Shown piece by piece: positions 1 through 13,430 of a DNA stretch of 64,000 bases (its first letter is position 1; every line of letters begins with the position of its first letter). The translations under genes and the position numbers were made by a program. The stretch is from Serinus canaria (lineage: Eukaryota > Chordata > Aves > Passeriformes > Fringillidae): positions 95,970,179 to 96,034,178 of the forward strand of contig NC_066316.1 of the NCBI RefSeq assembly GCF_022539315.1. The letters run 5' to 3'. The notes beneath the pieces are model-generated. The model searched no databases and was not told the DNA's origin. It saw only the letters and a list, made by a program, of their open reading frames with translations.

Positions 1-3000
1 ACCCTCTGCAGGGAACATAGAAAGCAAATGACCAGTTTTTCTGTTATTGTCATGATAGAATAATCTTATCACACATGGTTTTGCTAATGCAGAAAAAATG
101 CAGAATATGAGATAATAAAGCAATACATGTTGTGTGAAAATTACCCATACTCTAAATTTTCTGAACAATAACATAAATTAATTCAGTTATAATTAGATAC
201 ACTCGAGAAAATAGCACTATCAATGGAGTAGATAGCTTTGGCTGCATCTTCATGAATTTTCAGAAAATTTTATTAGAAGGGTTCATTCTTACCTGACAGC
301 ACAGCTCTGGTGCTGATACATAGTTTATCTAGATATGTAATTTATTTTGTATAGGTGTGATGCTGGGTTATGGTAGTATATGCAAAATTAGTTCTAACTA
401 ATTAGGTACAAAGATGTAGTGTTCACGTGTGATGACTGTAGGTTCAGATTCTGCTCTCCCTTATACTTGCTGACATATTAATCTTAATGAAGATAACTAG
501 GTCTAACTGAGGATAGAATTTGTCTTCCTTTTTTTTTTTTTACACTTTCAAACACTGACTAAGACACCTATTAAAACATAGCAAAGCTTATTAGTGCAAG
601 GCTGAGTGCAGTGTACTTCAGATGAAGCATGGGGGGAGATGCAGAGGAATAAATGGCCGTTTTTTTTTCTACATGACCTGGCACCTGCAGGCTTCAAACC
701 TGGTTTAAAGCTGTTTTATACCAGAGATTATTGTGTGGGTCCACTGTGATCACCTACAGCGACATCTCCTATAATCACAGAATCCATGAATTAATCTTCT
801 TTCTGTCTGAATACTGTCTCTAAAACTAGCCAAACATCTCTACCCTCAATTTTTTTCTTAATAATCTCATTTTGAGGTAGTATTATAGATTCAGGGGACT
901 TCTTTTAAACTTCTGCTCTACATGGACAGCAGAAATTTAATAAGGTATATAGAATGTGACCAAGTAAGGCTTTATCTTTCAGTTCTTTAAGTCAGACTGA
1001 TCATCTTTTGATTTTGCAGTGAAACATTTCCATTTTTAATGTGTCCTTGAAATTTTCCTGTGGGATCTTTGAGATCTGTAACATCCCTGAAATGTGCTCA
1101 GACGAAAGGAGCTAGCATTCCAATGCTAACTGCTGCCAAATGCAGATGCAATCTGACCTCCCTCTGCTGCTTCACCTTCTGTAATTATACACCCAAGGAT
1201 CACCTTTTTGACCCTTCAATTGCAATTGCCTCTACCATCAGCAATTCCTTTTCAAAGGCTGCATCTAAGTTTAACTGCAAGGGAACACCAGGAGATACCC
1301 CAGATCCTGCTTGCTCCTTGTATAACGAGATCATGTGCTTAGATTTCACCTGCATGGAGACAGGGATGTGGGAAATGGCTGGTGCCTTTCTAGATAGCAT
1401 GCTAATGGAAAGCCAGGATGAAGCAGGGGTCAGCACCTGTATCTGGGAATTCAGAAACACTCCTGGACTTTAGATTCTAGAGATAATCAAAAAAGTTTCT
1501 TCCTGGTGTTGCCTCTTACATTTTTTGGTTCTGAGTATATTTCCTGAACAACAAGGTCTGGAGTTTGTCCTCTGCATTATTTGCTTTTCTGCTGTGTTAC
1601 CCTTTATCAACAGAGATTTTCTGGTTTAGTTCAGATAACTTCTAAAATTTCTCTAAAATGCAAATATAGACATAAAATACTTATATTTAGTAGGAATTAG
1701 GTAGCATGTCTCAAAATGTAACAGAGTGTAAGTTTTAATCTTGTTTTATTTTGTTTTGACCGGCCAATTTTATATTTTCTTAAAATAATCAGAATTTCCA
1801 GCATTGCTAAGTGAAATGCTGACAGAAGCACAAATACATATGCATTTAATAACACAACTTTCAATCTTTTAGACAAAACCAGCAAGTCAGTTAAACAAGA
1901 GTTGCTTATATAAACCTTTGTGAATTTTCATTAATTGCCCTCCAAACCTTTACATTTTTTATTACCCTGGTACCTTGTAATTTATCAGATTATTTTGCCT
2001 GCTTATTTCCATTTTACAGCCTGATAAGTAACTTAGGTTTTACCACCTAATTAGTGGCACATTTTATCTTTTTTAAGTTTTTCAGAGCTGTCAAAAATGT
2101 ACTAAAAATGAGCACTGATGGTCCAGAGAGCCCCTTTGTACAATATTTCTTTAGAAGTTCTTTTGCAGTGGTTTTCCAGACCTGCTGATCCTACATGATT
2201 TTTTAAATTAGTGTTCTATGTTTGGTTATTAATGACTGAAATAAAACTCGCTATCAAGGTTTTCCCAAGGGCACAAGAGATGTATTTACTGACCACTTCT
2301 GGCCTCCTTAAGATCTCATCACTATTAATAAGAATTCTACCAGCTCTAATAATGAATTAATGCCACTATTGGAATTATTTTTGTTTCTAAAATGTCCCCT
2401 CTATACTCTCGCTCTTATCTCTGCTGACTATAGATTTTTTTCAGGAATTATTTTCTTTCCTTTGCCCATTTTCTACAAATCCAGTTTTCTGATTTGTATT
2501 TGCTACTAATATTTTTGGTTTTTCCATTTTGTTAATTTTTAAAGCTATTGTTAATCCTCTTTATATTAGATTCTGTTAATATTTTTTTAAGTTTTCCTTT
2601 GTCTTCTGAGTGTTTAATAAAGATCCAGCCATCATTCATGCATTTCTGATTATTTTCTGTCCTGTCTAATGATGTTGCACATATTCATTTTAAGACCATT
2701 TTATTTTATTTATGTAGAGTGGCAAACTTGAGTATTACTGATAAGGATTGGTGTCTTCATGTGATTATGAAATGAACATAATACTGAAGATATTACTGCT
2801 CTTTAATTTTGTGATCAGCTGTTATCTAAGCCATGGCAGCTTAAAAAGTGTTATTCCATGGCTTTTATAGGAAATCATCAATATTGTCTGTGGTATGTCT
2901 AGAAACAGCAGTTGAATACAGGTCCAACACATGCCATCCTAATGTGCCATCCCAATGTGCCATGTGCTCCTGGAATCTTATTCAGGACTGACACAGCACT

Positions 3001-5559
3001 CAAAGGGCCCCATGGCCACAAGGAGCTTGCATGGGATTGAGAGAATCTCCTGAGAGGAAAACAGGCTCTGGGAGAATATTGGGAAAGTGGTGAATTAGCA
3101 CCCGTGCTTGTTTTAAATTTATTCTTCTGTACTTATTCACTAATCCACAAGGGAAATGGACCCTTTGTTGCTGGATCCTTAAGACAGTGTGGGTCTCTTT
3201 GATTATGTCTTAGAGGTGGTAGGGACAACAATCAGTATCTTTGTTTCATGTCATCACTAGTTCCTGATCTCTCATGTGAGAACTATGGTAAAAATCTGAC
3301 TTAACTTCACCTTGATCCTACACATGTTTCTTGAAAGAACACATCTTAAGTATTTGCCAGCTCTCTTGAAAATGCAAATGCATTACACAGTGAACACAGA
3401 AGAGGTGTTCTTCTCAATGTGCTCCATCCCAGGGGAGTGATGCATTAATTTTGTGTGGCCAAAGGAAAACAAAGTCCCGTTTCCATTTACTTTCCTGCCA
3501 GTATTTCTGGTTTTGTGTGCATGTAGGACAGGTGCTTGGGTGGATATGAATGTACATATCACGTGTCAAAATAGGATTTTTTATTTTTTGCCTGTAATTA
3601 AGAAGTCTTCTGAAGATCTCTGCAATTTCACACATTTCCAATGCACTACCTGAGGAGTAAGAACTACTTAATGTCACACAGATTAATAGACCTGAGCTCT
3701 GTAACGAGCCCATGTTAATAAGTAGAGAATCAGTGAAAATCATTATTCTGTGATTATGAAGAAAAAGCAGTTCAAGACTAGAATAACAGTTTATTTTGCA
3801 GTTTTTCCTTTACCATCTTTAGAATAAAATAGGCAGGGTAACTATTGACCAGAGAAGTCACTTACCTGGAAGATTTCCATTTTGGAATTTCTGCCCTGCA
3901 GAAACTTTTTTCCTTGTCAAGTGGCACATCTCAAAAGAGTTCCTCATCTCCTATAGCAAAATTCTATATGCACTGGAAATAGATCTAGATTGGTACAATA
4001 GAAAGCGAGATACCAGCAATAACCCATTTGACCAGATCAATCTGCCTGCTCTAAAACTGTCAAAGGCTATGGAGTTGTTAAAAGAAAAGTCTCCAGGAAG
4101 TAACTAACCTCTTCCTTCTTCTCCCATTTGCACTCACTTTCTTAAATGTTTCTTGTCTGACTGATGTTAGAAAGGTCATAATACTGTTATAAGAAGCTTT
4201 CCCTTCTTAAAAGGAATATATACATATATTATCTATGAAAATTGCAGCAATTTAAGTTGGTCTTTCTGAACTGTTCAAAAATTGTAAGTTTACTATTTCC
4301 AGTGTTCTGTGTCTATGATTAACACTTCAAAGAATACTAATTTTGATTACTCTTTTCCAAAAATAATCACTTGATGTTTAACCATAGTAAATTGGAGCAC
4401 CTCTTTATGGGAGGAAAATGAAAACATTCACATAAGCTTCCTGAATTCTTCTGCTCAGTGCTGTAATGTGGATTGGAGACTTGTGATATGCTTGTGCACA
4501 AAGAAAACACACTCACAGAAATCAGCACAGGCATGTCCCTCTTTTCTTTACATGTGTGTATACACAGGAGCTCCTGCCACGCTTCACAACTCTGCACTTC
4601 CCTTTCAAAGCTCAGATTGAATGGTGATGTACTGATCAAAGGCTAATGTGAAAGGATTAATATCTTTCCTAAGTTTTGACAGGGAGAAGGAAAATCTATG
4701 TTCATAATAAGCTAAACCATATATTTTACTGGAAATGACAAATGTAGAATGATTTTATAAAAATGAATCTGCCATTCTTTTCTGATGAAGTTCGCTATCA
4801 TATGGCATCAGATTAATCTTTTATAAATTTGTGTTTGTGGCATTGACTTATAATTATTTGTGGTTGTTTTCTTACAATGAAGTAAACTCCTGTGAAACAC
4901 GAGTTAACCATGAGCGTTACCACCACAGATCTGCTGCTTGGGACTCACAGTTTCACCCTAGGGTGACTCTTCTGGGTCAATTAAACTGGGTTGGCAGTCA
5001 TTCTTTCACTGCCATGTGTCTGCTGCCAGTTAGCATTGATTGAATGGGTCGCACCTAAAGGAAGCCCATCAATGTAAGTCCAGAAACTACACACTACCTT
5101 TATATTTACATTATAGGTCTAAATTTAGGTAGTCTTGTTTCGGCAGTTTGTGTATTAGTCTCTAGTCTTGGCTTCTCCATAGGACAGCTATGCCCTCACC
5201 TCTTGTGACAATCCTCACAGGGATAGTGTCCTTGCGAGGATGACAGAACCTGAACTCCACCAACTCCACAGAGCCATGCAGAGGTAGTAATATCAAGAAC
5301 AGGTAAGATAGTTTGCAAAGTGTGTTTAACTTTTTTACCATACAAAAGTTTCCAATCTTCTGCTAAATCATCTCCCTTCTGCCTAGATAGGGACAGTTCT
5401 TTATGAAAGGAAAAGCAGGAGAGAAGGAAACAGAGGTATTGGGGATCCTTAAGTTTTCAGGATGGCACTCACACAACACAAAGCAAAGAGCTTGTCTTCT
5501 GGCTTTGTGTAGGACACAGATTCTTCTTTCCTATTTCCAAGATCTGCTGAGTTCAAAAC
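1..5559. other. Noncoding unique sequence, no gene recognised
   Basis: AT-rich sequence with stops in all frames at the density expected for noncoding DNA. The longest open frame (1060-1473, plus strand, 137 codons) has no recognisable domain and no convincing splice context. A 13-base T run lies at 529-541. A small imperfect tandem repeat with the core ATGTGCCATCCC lies at 2929-2963. I see no CR1 or LTR signature here. The stretch could be intron or intergenic DNA; nothing in it decides between the two. Confidence 0.6.
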
Positions 5560-5925
5560 AGTCCTGATTTTGGCCAGGACAGGGTTAACTTTCTGCAGTA
5601 GCTGGGAGAGGGCATGACCAGGACACTGATGGCATTTTGATACCTTCTCACATCTTTGTCAGGACAGGAGAGAAAACATGGCAGGGGGTTTTCTGTGCAA
5701 ATAGTTTCTTTATGTAGAGATATATATAATCTTGTACCTTTTGCTATTAATGTTTTTGCTGTTACTGTGGTTTTCTTATCTCACTGCTGTTTCTAGTAAA
5801 TTGGTCTTATCTCCACTCATGATCTTGGCCTTTTGTACCTCCCATTGGGGGGGGAGTGGTGTGTGGTCCTTTTAACAGGAGTACTAAATTGGGGAATACC
5901 ATCCTGCACCAGGACAACACAACCA
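5560..5925 (+). mobile_element. Degraded endogenous-retrovirus LTR (avian type)
   Basis: The opening bases resemble the start of avian ERV LTRs of the type TGTCCTGGTTTTGGCCAGG followed by GACAGGGTTAA; here the first base is changed, so the LTR begins with AG instead of TG. Further in are a 'CAGTAGCTGGGAG' block, a U5-like part with 'AGTAAATTGGTCTTATCTC', then a G-run and 'TGTGTGGT', in the order seen in the better-preserved LTR at 46514-47079. The 3' end is uncertain (somewhere in 5907-5925) and no clean target duplication is visible. The element is probably an old solo LTR or the 5' part of a larger remnant, since the next 300 bases also look repeat-like. Family assignment is from memory and has not been searched. 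Confidence 0.6.
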
Positions 5926-5979
5926 TCTTATCATGGAAATATCCTAGGATATCCCTTTCTAAGAGGTAACTTCTACCCC

Positions 5980-5987
5980 TATAAAAG
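5980..5987 (+). promoter_or_regulatory. TATA-like box next to the LTR remnant
   Basis: The sequence CCCCTATAAAAGCTC contains a good TATA consensus in a locally C/T-rich setting, about 60 bases beyond the proposed LTR end. It could be the core promoter of a second LTR-like module or simply chance. There is no evidence of transcription in the sequence itself. Confidence 0.3.
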
Positions 5988-8594
5988 CTCAAGGCCTCCT
6001 ATTCCTGTTGAAGTGGGTGTATTCTTAGTCTGTGCACCTCTGCTTTCAGGGAAGGAGAAGATAATGGACTTGCTGTCAGGATGCTCTTCTTCTACATCCT
6101 CAATGCCTTGTTTACACTATAACTGAAATCTATGCCCTGACTGATATTTAGAAAGATCAAGAGTGGCTTTCTTAATACCAAGCATTAGGGTGGTAATTTT
6201 CCTATTCAGTCACTGTCTGAACTGGACTCACTTCTGGTTTTATAGCTAAACATTGCAGTTCAAAATCAAAAAGGTTGAAGGGTTAAAATTTTTATGTTTC
6301 CTCAGAAGTATTATTCTTTTAACTTCATAAAATATGAAATGCTATGTTGCAGCAGTTATTAGTAAAAAAAGAGAAAAAATTACACAAGTATCTGCTTTTT
6401 CTAGATAAAATCAAGACTTAAGGCATTAAAAAAATAACAGGTTTGTCTCAGAAAATTGGTATAGAGTTTTGTCATTTTAACAGATCCAGAGAATTCTTTT
6501 AGCCCTTTTCAAAAGTAATTTTTAATGCATTTAGTAGTCCCTTCCACAATACTTACAGTCAGTTTTAAAACTGCTAATTCTGACAGTTTTGGAAACCTGA
6601 AGTGCTCGAAGGAGAGAATGACAGCAGTAATCACATAAATCATGCAAGTCCTAAATGGTGCATATTGCTGCAAACTGTACTAACAGACTATATCCTCCTG
6701 TGACATTATTGATAGTGTTATGATCTCTGTCATATCATATATTCCCCACCCACTGCCTTCTTCCCATTTCTTAAAATTTATCATTTCATTCTGTAGGCTG
6801 GCATCCCACCTCATCAGTACTGACTTCCTTCTGGCTGCATGAGTGAACTCCTTGCACATGGTATCTTTGCCCACAGACCAAGTCCTAAACCTTCGAGTAG
6901 GTGTGTTGGTCAAGCCACAAAGTTCAACAGCCACCTTTGAGCTCAGTCTGTGCAGATGGGGAAGATTCCAGAAAAAGACAACTCCTTCCAAATGGAGGGT
7001 CAAATCTTCATCCTGCCATTTAAAAAATATTTATATTTGTTTTTCCAGAGAAAGTGTGAGCCTGACTATATCTGTGATTTTATACTATTTGATTATCACT
7101 GTGCTCAAGGGCAGGGTTTTGACTTATGCCAGCTGGCATTTTCCTAGGTCATGGCCAGAACTGACACAAGGACACTACTCCCAGGAGGCAATATGAACAA
7201 CATTCCCCTTCTATGCCAGGTGAAGGAAAAGAGCATTTCCCATACCACTTTTTTCCTCAGGATTTGCCCCCTCCCCTTTCTTTGCTGGCATGAGGGTAGT
7301 TTGCATTCAGATAAGCCTTTCTGTACATCCCTCTACCCTACAGTGTTCAACAAAGACAACAGAAGAAGAAGCAGTTTTCTGCTAGGTTGAATAGGAGATG
7401 AAGCAATTTGCTACTCATGCCATCAGCCTTTTCTGGAGCAAAAGCGTAGTGGGATTATGCTTGAGGCCTCCTCCTGCATAAAATAGACCACACTGGGTCT
7501 GCACAAGCCTCATGTTACAAATATCTATCTTCTTGCTTTGTGTGGGTTTCCATTTTTTTTTCCTTATTGTTGTTTTGGTTTGTATAATTTTATTTAACAT
7601 TAAATAATTCTCTCAAATTAACCCCTTTGTTCAGCATGAAATATGTAACTCAGACATTTAGGTACAAGAGGGGATGATTCATAATTGGTTTTCATATGTT
7701 AAACCCATGTGACAATTTATGTTGTAAAGCTGCTATATTTACATTTTTTTAAATTAAATGTTAAATTTTAAGGATTTAAACAGATATCCATACATGCCTC
7801 CTCTTGAGGTTACTAATTTATTATCCTTAACATGTCATAGGGCCAATTTATAAAAAAATCCAGTTTGACTTCCTTCTATTCCTTTTGCAATCCTGGTTTT
7901 GATAATCATTATTAAAGAACTGTTAAGCTTAATGCCTTTACAGTAAAAATAACAGTGCTGTTGGGAGAAGAAGAGATTTATTGGAGCCACAATACAAATA
8001 AAAAAGTATTGCCACATTTGGTGTTTTTCTAAAAGCTTTGTCTATACTAGTAAAGAGACTATTCTCTGTCCCTGAGGGCAAATGATACGGCACAACCCAC
8101 ATTTATACAGCTAAACTCTCTTAATTCTCAAAACAAGGGAACCACATCCATGCTGCCTATTAGGAGCAATCCTTGGAGTGCACTACCCTCCAGATCATGG
8201 TCCAGGACTGTTTGTGATGGTGTTAATTGGTTTCCATCCAGAAGTCTGCCAGGAGCTAATCTGACAGGGTGGATGTTTCTGCCCTTGCACAGACTCTGGT
8301 GCTTATTAGTGTAGTGATGGCCATATTTCTACAGAACACTGATCTCACAGTGATTGAGGGCTGTGGTAACCATTTGTGGCACTGGTTCAAGTTGCAGCTC
8401 AGCACTAGGACTTTTAAATCAGAACAAAAAATGTTGTATTTGAATACTGATATTCAAAATAAAACAATTCCTTGGTTTACAGAATGTTTTTGGACAAAGG
8501 AATGAATTCATTTTATGCAGCTCAGAGATCAGCTGTCTTCAAAAGATGGCTAAAAGCAATGGATAAAGAGAAATTAAAAACCACTGGGCTCTAA
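5988..8594. other. Noncoding sequence, no gene recognised
   Basis: No exon or named repeat can be supported. The first 250-300 bases may continue the retroviral remnant to their left, but I could not place an end. A very AT-rich block with several TAAT/ATTA cores spans about 7560-7860. The overlapping open frames at 6680-7390 on both strands show no domain. Confidence 0.5.
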
Positions 8595-8624
8595 CCTTAC
8601 TAAAGGAACACCTTACTAAAGGAA
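8595..8624. repeat. Short tandem duplication, 14-base unit twice
   Basis: CCTTACTAAAGGAA occurs at 8595-8608 and again at 8611-8624, a period of 16 bases. The copies are identical, which fits a recent small slippage or duplication event. Confidence 0.85.
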
Positions 8625-8920
8625 AACTTTTATTTTTATATTCTAAACACTGTTAAGGTAGTCTGTGAAATCTAAGTCAGGCTTTTAAATGCAGCTTGGC
8701 TTTCATTGCACTTTAACCCTTAAACAGGAGACAAATGAACCTGGTTGGAGCTCCTGCTGAGTCAAATAGCCCTTAGTGCACTTATTGAGAGCAGGCTGAG
8801 GTGTTTCTCCAGAATGGTGAGCTCTGCAGCACACATAAATGCTTCCCTTCTCAGCCTTTACTTCAGGCAAGTAGCAACTTTGCTGCTGACTCTGTCTGGC
8901 AGGCTGAGCCAGGGCATGCT

Positions 8921-8948
8921 GAAGGTCAGGGAATGAAGGTCAGGGAAT
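8921..8948. repeat. Perfect 14-base tandem duplication
   Basis: GAAGGTCAGGGAAT occurs twice head-to-tail with no spacer (8921-8934 and 8935-8948). The perfect identity suggests a young duplication. It changes the reading frame of any product across it, and no coding function is apparent. Confidence 0.9.
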
Positions 8949-11263
8949 GCCCTTTGTCTCTCAGAGCTCAGGTGAGTAGGGTGCCAGGTGACACATTCAC
9001 AAAAACAAGATAGTTTATAGGGAAGATCATTGCCTGCAAATCAGGAAAGTGCTGAGCACATGATCAATCTTCAGCATGTTTGCAGCTGGCTTTATGAAGC
9101 AAAATTTCAGTGGTTTCTTGGGTTCTGAATGTGCAAAGAGTAAGAAAGATCTCTTGAGAAGGAAACATAAATGCACCAGGGCAACAGTAAGAGGACAGCA
9201 ATGCCAGCTTTTCTTTTAAAACACTGAGCTATAAAAGTGAACAAGAGCAAAACGGAAAAGCAGTTCAGAACACTGGAGGAGGCAGGCAGCCAAAACATTT
9301 ATTTGAAAAAGCAGCTTCCTTGGTACTCTTGGGCTAAAATGGCTTGTGTTTGTACCTTGCCCTGAATGATGGTTGACTTGAACAGGACTTTGCTTCTGCA
9401 GCAAAAAGCAGCCAAGGCCTAGTGGATAGAGTAAATTTTTGCCACCTTCTGTTAAAAATAATGTAACAGTTTAACACTGCAAATTCACATTTTGGCAAAT
9501 TAAAGGAAAAATAGTCTGTGTCTACAGTATTTCTGATGGATATGGATTTTGTTGTTATGCAGGAGCTCTTCACTGAGAAAATTCAAACTTTTGTTCTGTA
9601 TGTTTTTTTTTAAATTGGCTTTGTATCCATTCAGATGTATTTTCAGAGAGCTAATCCAGCAGAAGATCTTCAGATCTGGACAGACAGTCAGGGATTAGGA
9701 AAAGACAGCCATAAAGCCTGCAGCTAGCAAAAGTTGTTGACTTTGATGCTGGATACAGCCCTGCGTGGTGCCCCTTAGAGCTGTTGCTAGGAATGTTGAC
9801 AAGTACTCCTTCTTCCAGGGATGAAGAAGACATTTTAGCCACAGCAATGAGCAAATTAGCTGGATATGGACATTCATCTGAGGAGTAAACAAAAAGGCAA
9901 CATGTTGGCCACATGTTGAAACGAAATTCCAGCTGTATACATACAAAAATGTGTCAGGAGGCAGTACAGCCTCTGTCTTTTAAGATTGTTAAACTTAATG
10001 GCTCAACACTCTTCATTTAGCTTTGAAGTTGGCTAGTTCTGAGCAGTAGCTTGGGTTTACAGAGATCCCTTCAAACCTAAATTATACTCAAGTTCTAATT
10101 TTATAATTCTATAGAAAGCTAACAAAGAAAGGTAAAAATTAACTAGATGTCATCTATACCTTTCTAAACTACTATATTTATGATAAATATTATCATCAGT
10201 TCCTTTAGAAACATAAAAATCCTGGTATTAATATTTCAATATCTACATAATTTCTAGAAGTCATCCAGATATAGACATAGCTAGATAAAACAATCTTCAA
10301 TTAGCATTTTAGTTGCTCCAGAATCTCTTTAATATTTTGTGTGGAAGACCCATACAACCATGCTTTCTAAATTGTATATATTACAAGGTAAATTAAACCT
10401 CAAATGTTGGAAAATTATGCTGGATCTCAGACAGTTACAGTAGTTTTTATACCACAAACTATGAATTTTTTTCAGCTTGAAGCTCTGAGCTTCAGGTTTC
10501 AGCAAACTCAAAATTCAAAGGAAGATTAAGGAAAATTACAATGTTTTCTCTGCTTCTTAGTCAAAACCATTAATACCACAGATGTTTTCATGGCTACTAC
10601 AGTACAACAGCTGCTGCACTGAAAAAAAGAATTTATGAAATCAATAAAAAAGTAAAGAGAGACCATGAAAGAAAAGGGTTCTTCTTTAACAAATTTGCAG
10701 TATAAATATTAAGATGAAAGAGAACCACACATATACAGACAGAAAGCAGGCTGAGTTGGTAGCACAGCAAGGCATTTCTGAGCAGCTTCATTATCAATTG
10801 CACTTCATGTAGATGGTTTCTCATCCTCTCAAAGCAGTATGGGGAAGTTCAAGTTTAAAGGTGGCCCTAAAAAATGGTGAAGATTTCTCACGGTGAAAAA
10901 TCAAAACAAAGTTATGGTGACTAAGGCAGGCAAATCCATCAGGCAAATGGAGGGACTTACAAGTTCCCAGGCTGTCATTAGCATGGCAACAGCACTGGCC
11001 TCACACCACAGCATCACCCATGCTTTGTGGACAGAAAAGATTTTGGCTGAGTTTTGTGAAGGAATCCAGTGCTTAATCATGAACAGTCCTGACACTTTCT
11101 GTAAGCAAAAAATTGTCTTTCCTGGGGCCATGTAAACATTTAAGCCAGCTCTGAAATGTAAATAAGTGAGTGAATGTGTCTATGTGGAAAAGGTGCAGAA
11201 AAAGTACATTCAAGGCAGAGAATGTATTTTATTGGATTAAAGTATTTTAGGTTACTGAGGGTG
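8949..11263. other. Noncoding unique sequence, no gene recognised
   Basis: AT-rich, with scattered short open frames on both strands and none longer than 90 codons. I see no repeat family and no RNA gene. Confidence 0.55.
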
Positions 11264-11368
11264 TATATATATATATATATAAATAAATATATAAGATTTT
11301 TTTATCATTGTGCATTTATATATATATATATATATATATAATATTATTATATTTTTTATCATTGTGCA
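11264..11368. repeat. (TA)n microsatellite pair on a 54-base duplication
   Basis: Two TA runs (about 11264-11280 and 11317-11344) are separated by a stretch containing TTTTTTATCATTGTGCA. That 17-base sequence occurs again right after the second run: copy one ends at 11314 and copy two at 11368, an offset of 54 bases. The locus is therefore a tandem duplication of a unit that includes a TA tract, after which the TA tract lengthened. It is likely to be length-variable between individuals and prone to form cruciforms. Confidence 0.85.
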
Positions 11369-13430
11369 GATTTTTTCCTGCAACCCAACATGCAGTTCTG
11401 GGCTTCTATTATAACAGCTTTGTGTGTACTATTTATAATTTGGCTATTTATGCCTACTTAAAATCTGGCCCTTATTATTTTAATGTTAAAAATTCCAGAA
11501 GAATTTCCTCTACTCATTTTTACATTTAACTGATGACAAATATATTTCTTTTTTTCTTCTCTCCTTTCTATAGAGCAAGGTCATGGCAAACCAGCATTGA
11601 AAGGCAGTATCATCCATCATGAAGGTGTGTTTCCTCAAAAGCTGCATGGGTATGGATGTTGTTGGCTTGTACTTATTCTTGAAAACTTCACCTGGTTAGG
11701 ATGGCTTGGCTGATTCTACCCTCCTAAGTTTCACCCTCACTTGAGGAAATAAGAAATATTTACACTGCTAGAAAAAAAATAATACTTCACCTTTAAACAT
11801 AATCTTTATGCTCAGCACGTGCTGCCAGTTGTAACTAAAGACATTCACAGAAATTATGTTTCTTGCTGAAAGCTTTTGAGGGCTGATATAAAGTGAGTGA
11901 CTCCATGCACTGGCATCTTTTTCAGTGAGTCCTCTGGTTTTACAGTGAATATCAAGCTGTTGCAGATAGATTCAATGGTCTTCCTTAATTGCTTTAGTGT
12001 AAACAAAAAATAGTTTTTAAAAATAGTAATAAATAATGAAATTTTGATTTTTCAATTGGAAATATATTTGTTGCTATTATTAATTAACTTCATTTTCTTT
12101 TAATTTAATTTTGATTTTATTTTTAAAACTTAAATGCCAGTTTCTCACATTCAAGCTAAAAATTGTGGTTGAGGTGAAGGAAAAGATTATTTTCAAGAAT
12201 CTGGTTCTTAGGAAGTATTTTCAGCTATCTTATTTTTAAGTAATTTTTAAAGGTATTAAATCTACTTTTCTTTTCCTTAACTGAAAAAAAAAAAAAAGAA
12301 GCTAGCAGCACAGCTTTAATCTTAACAGGGTCTTTAGTAATAAGGGCAGCTGCTCACTAGATAAATGGCTTTCATTTATTCACTGATTTCATCTTGGACA
12401 CCTAATGTGATTGACAAATGTGTCTATTCAGGTTTTTCACTTGTTCTGACATCCTAGTGCTGGCAGAACTTCATTGAATTACTTGAGAAAATCAAACTGT
12501 TCCCACAAATCAACAGGTGCAAATTTATGAATGTCTTTTGCACCAAACACTGCGGAAATAATCTCAAGAGAATAATTATGGGAGAAGTGATGACGGCTCT
12601 TTCTAATAGAGAGCCAGCAGACAAACATGTGTAGTTTGCAATGAATTGCTGAGATCTGACTGTCTGCCCAAAGCCAGTGATGGAGCGTGATAATTCTGCA
12701 ATGTCTCTGATACTCAGGCTTGAATGGATCATTTAATTTACTCAGACTGAGCTGATTAGGTGCCTTAATTCTCAGGCTGTGAGCACCTTTCTGGTGCAGT
12801 ACTTCAGGGCAGTTTGGTCAGATAGCCTGTTAGTCAGCCTTTCCTCCCTGACCGCTGCCAATAGTCCTGATGATGTCCAAAACCTATGGGTTGGTAATCC
12901 ATGGAGTGAAAGAATGTAAGTCTGGGTATTTAACTCTAAAATTTTAACCACTTAATTATAGTTCTATTTTCACAAAAATTTCTTCCTACAAAGTAATTTC
13001 AACAGATCAGTCATGCATTTTTTTTTCATCCAGGATATTTGGGGCCCCTTGTATTCCCTATAGGATTATATTTCACAAGCCATCTGCTGAGAATCAAGGA
13101 AAACCTTTATGCTTCCATCATTCTACCCTTCCTCTTGCAGGATAACACAGGCACAGTAATAGCTGGAAAACCCCGGATAAAATCTCCCTGTTTTCTGTTC
13201 CTCTTCAACTCTTTTCTGACCCAGACCTCTTCAGATACTTGACAATGCGTTCATATTCTAATAGAAAAATAGGTGACTAGTCAGGCAGCTAAAGAGATAC
13301 TCCTTTTTTGTATAACAGATTTTACTCCTAGAGATTGTACACTCCCAGTATAGGAGTTGTTAGAATTAATTTGACAGAACAATAAGCTTATGAAAAATAC
13401 AGAACTATCAGTAAAGGAGTTGATCTAAAA
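11369..13430. other. Noncoding sequence with a very AT-rich block
   Basis: No gene recognised. About 12000-12130 is almost free of G and C, with repeated TAAT, TTAATT and ATTTTGATTTT elements, and could act as a matrix-attachment or homeodomain-binding region. A perfect 12-base palindrome, CAGCACGTGCTG, with a CACGTG E-box at its centre lies at 11813-11824. An A14 run lies at 12284-12297. Confidence 0.5.

Noticed and set aside
1060..1473. 137-codon plus-strand open frame with many Cys
   Set aside because: Cysteines are not in a known spacing, there is no signal peptide, and an 86-codon frame runs opposite; no basis to call a gene.
11308..11529. Frame beginning with Ile-Tyr repeats
   Set aside because: It is translation of the TA microsatellite.
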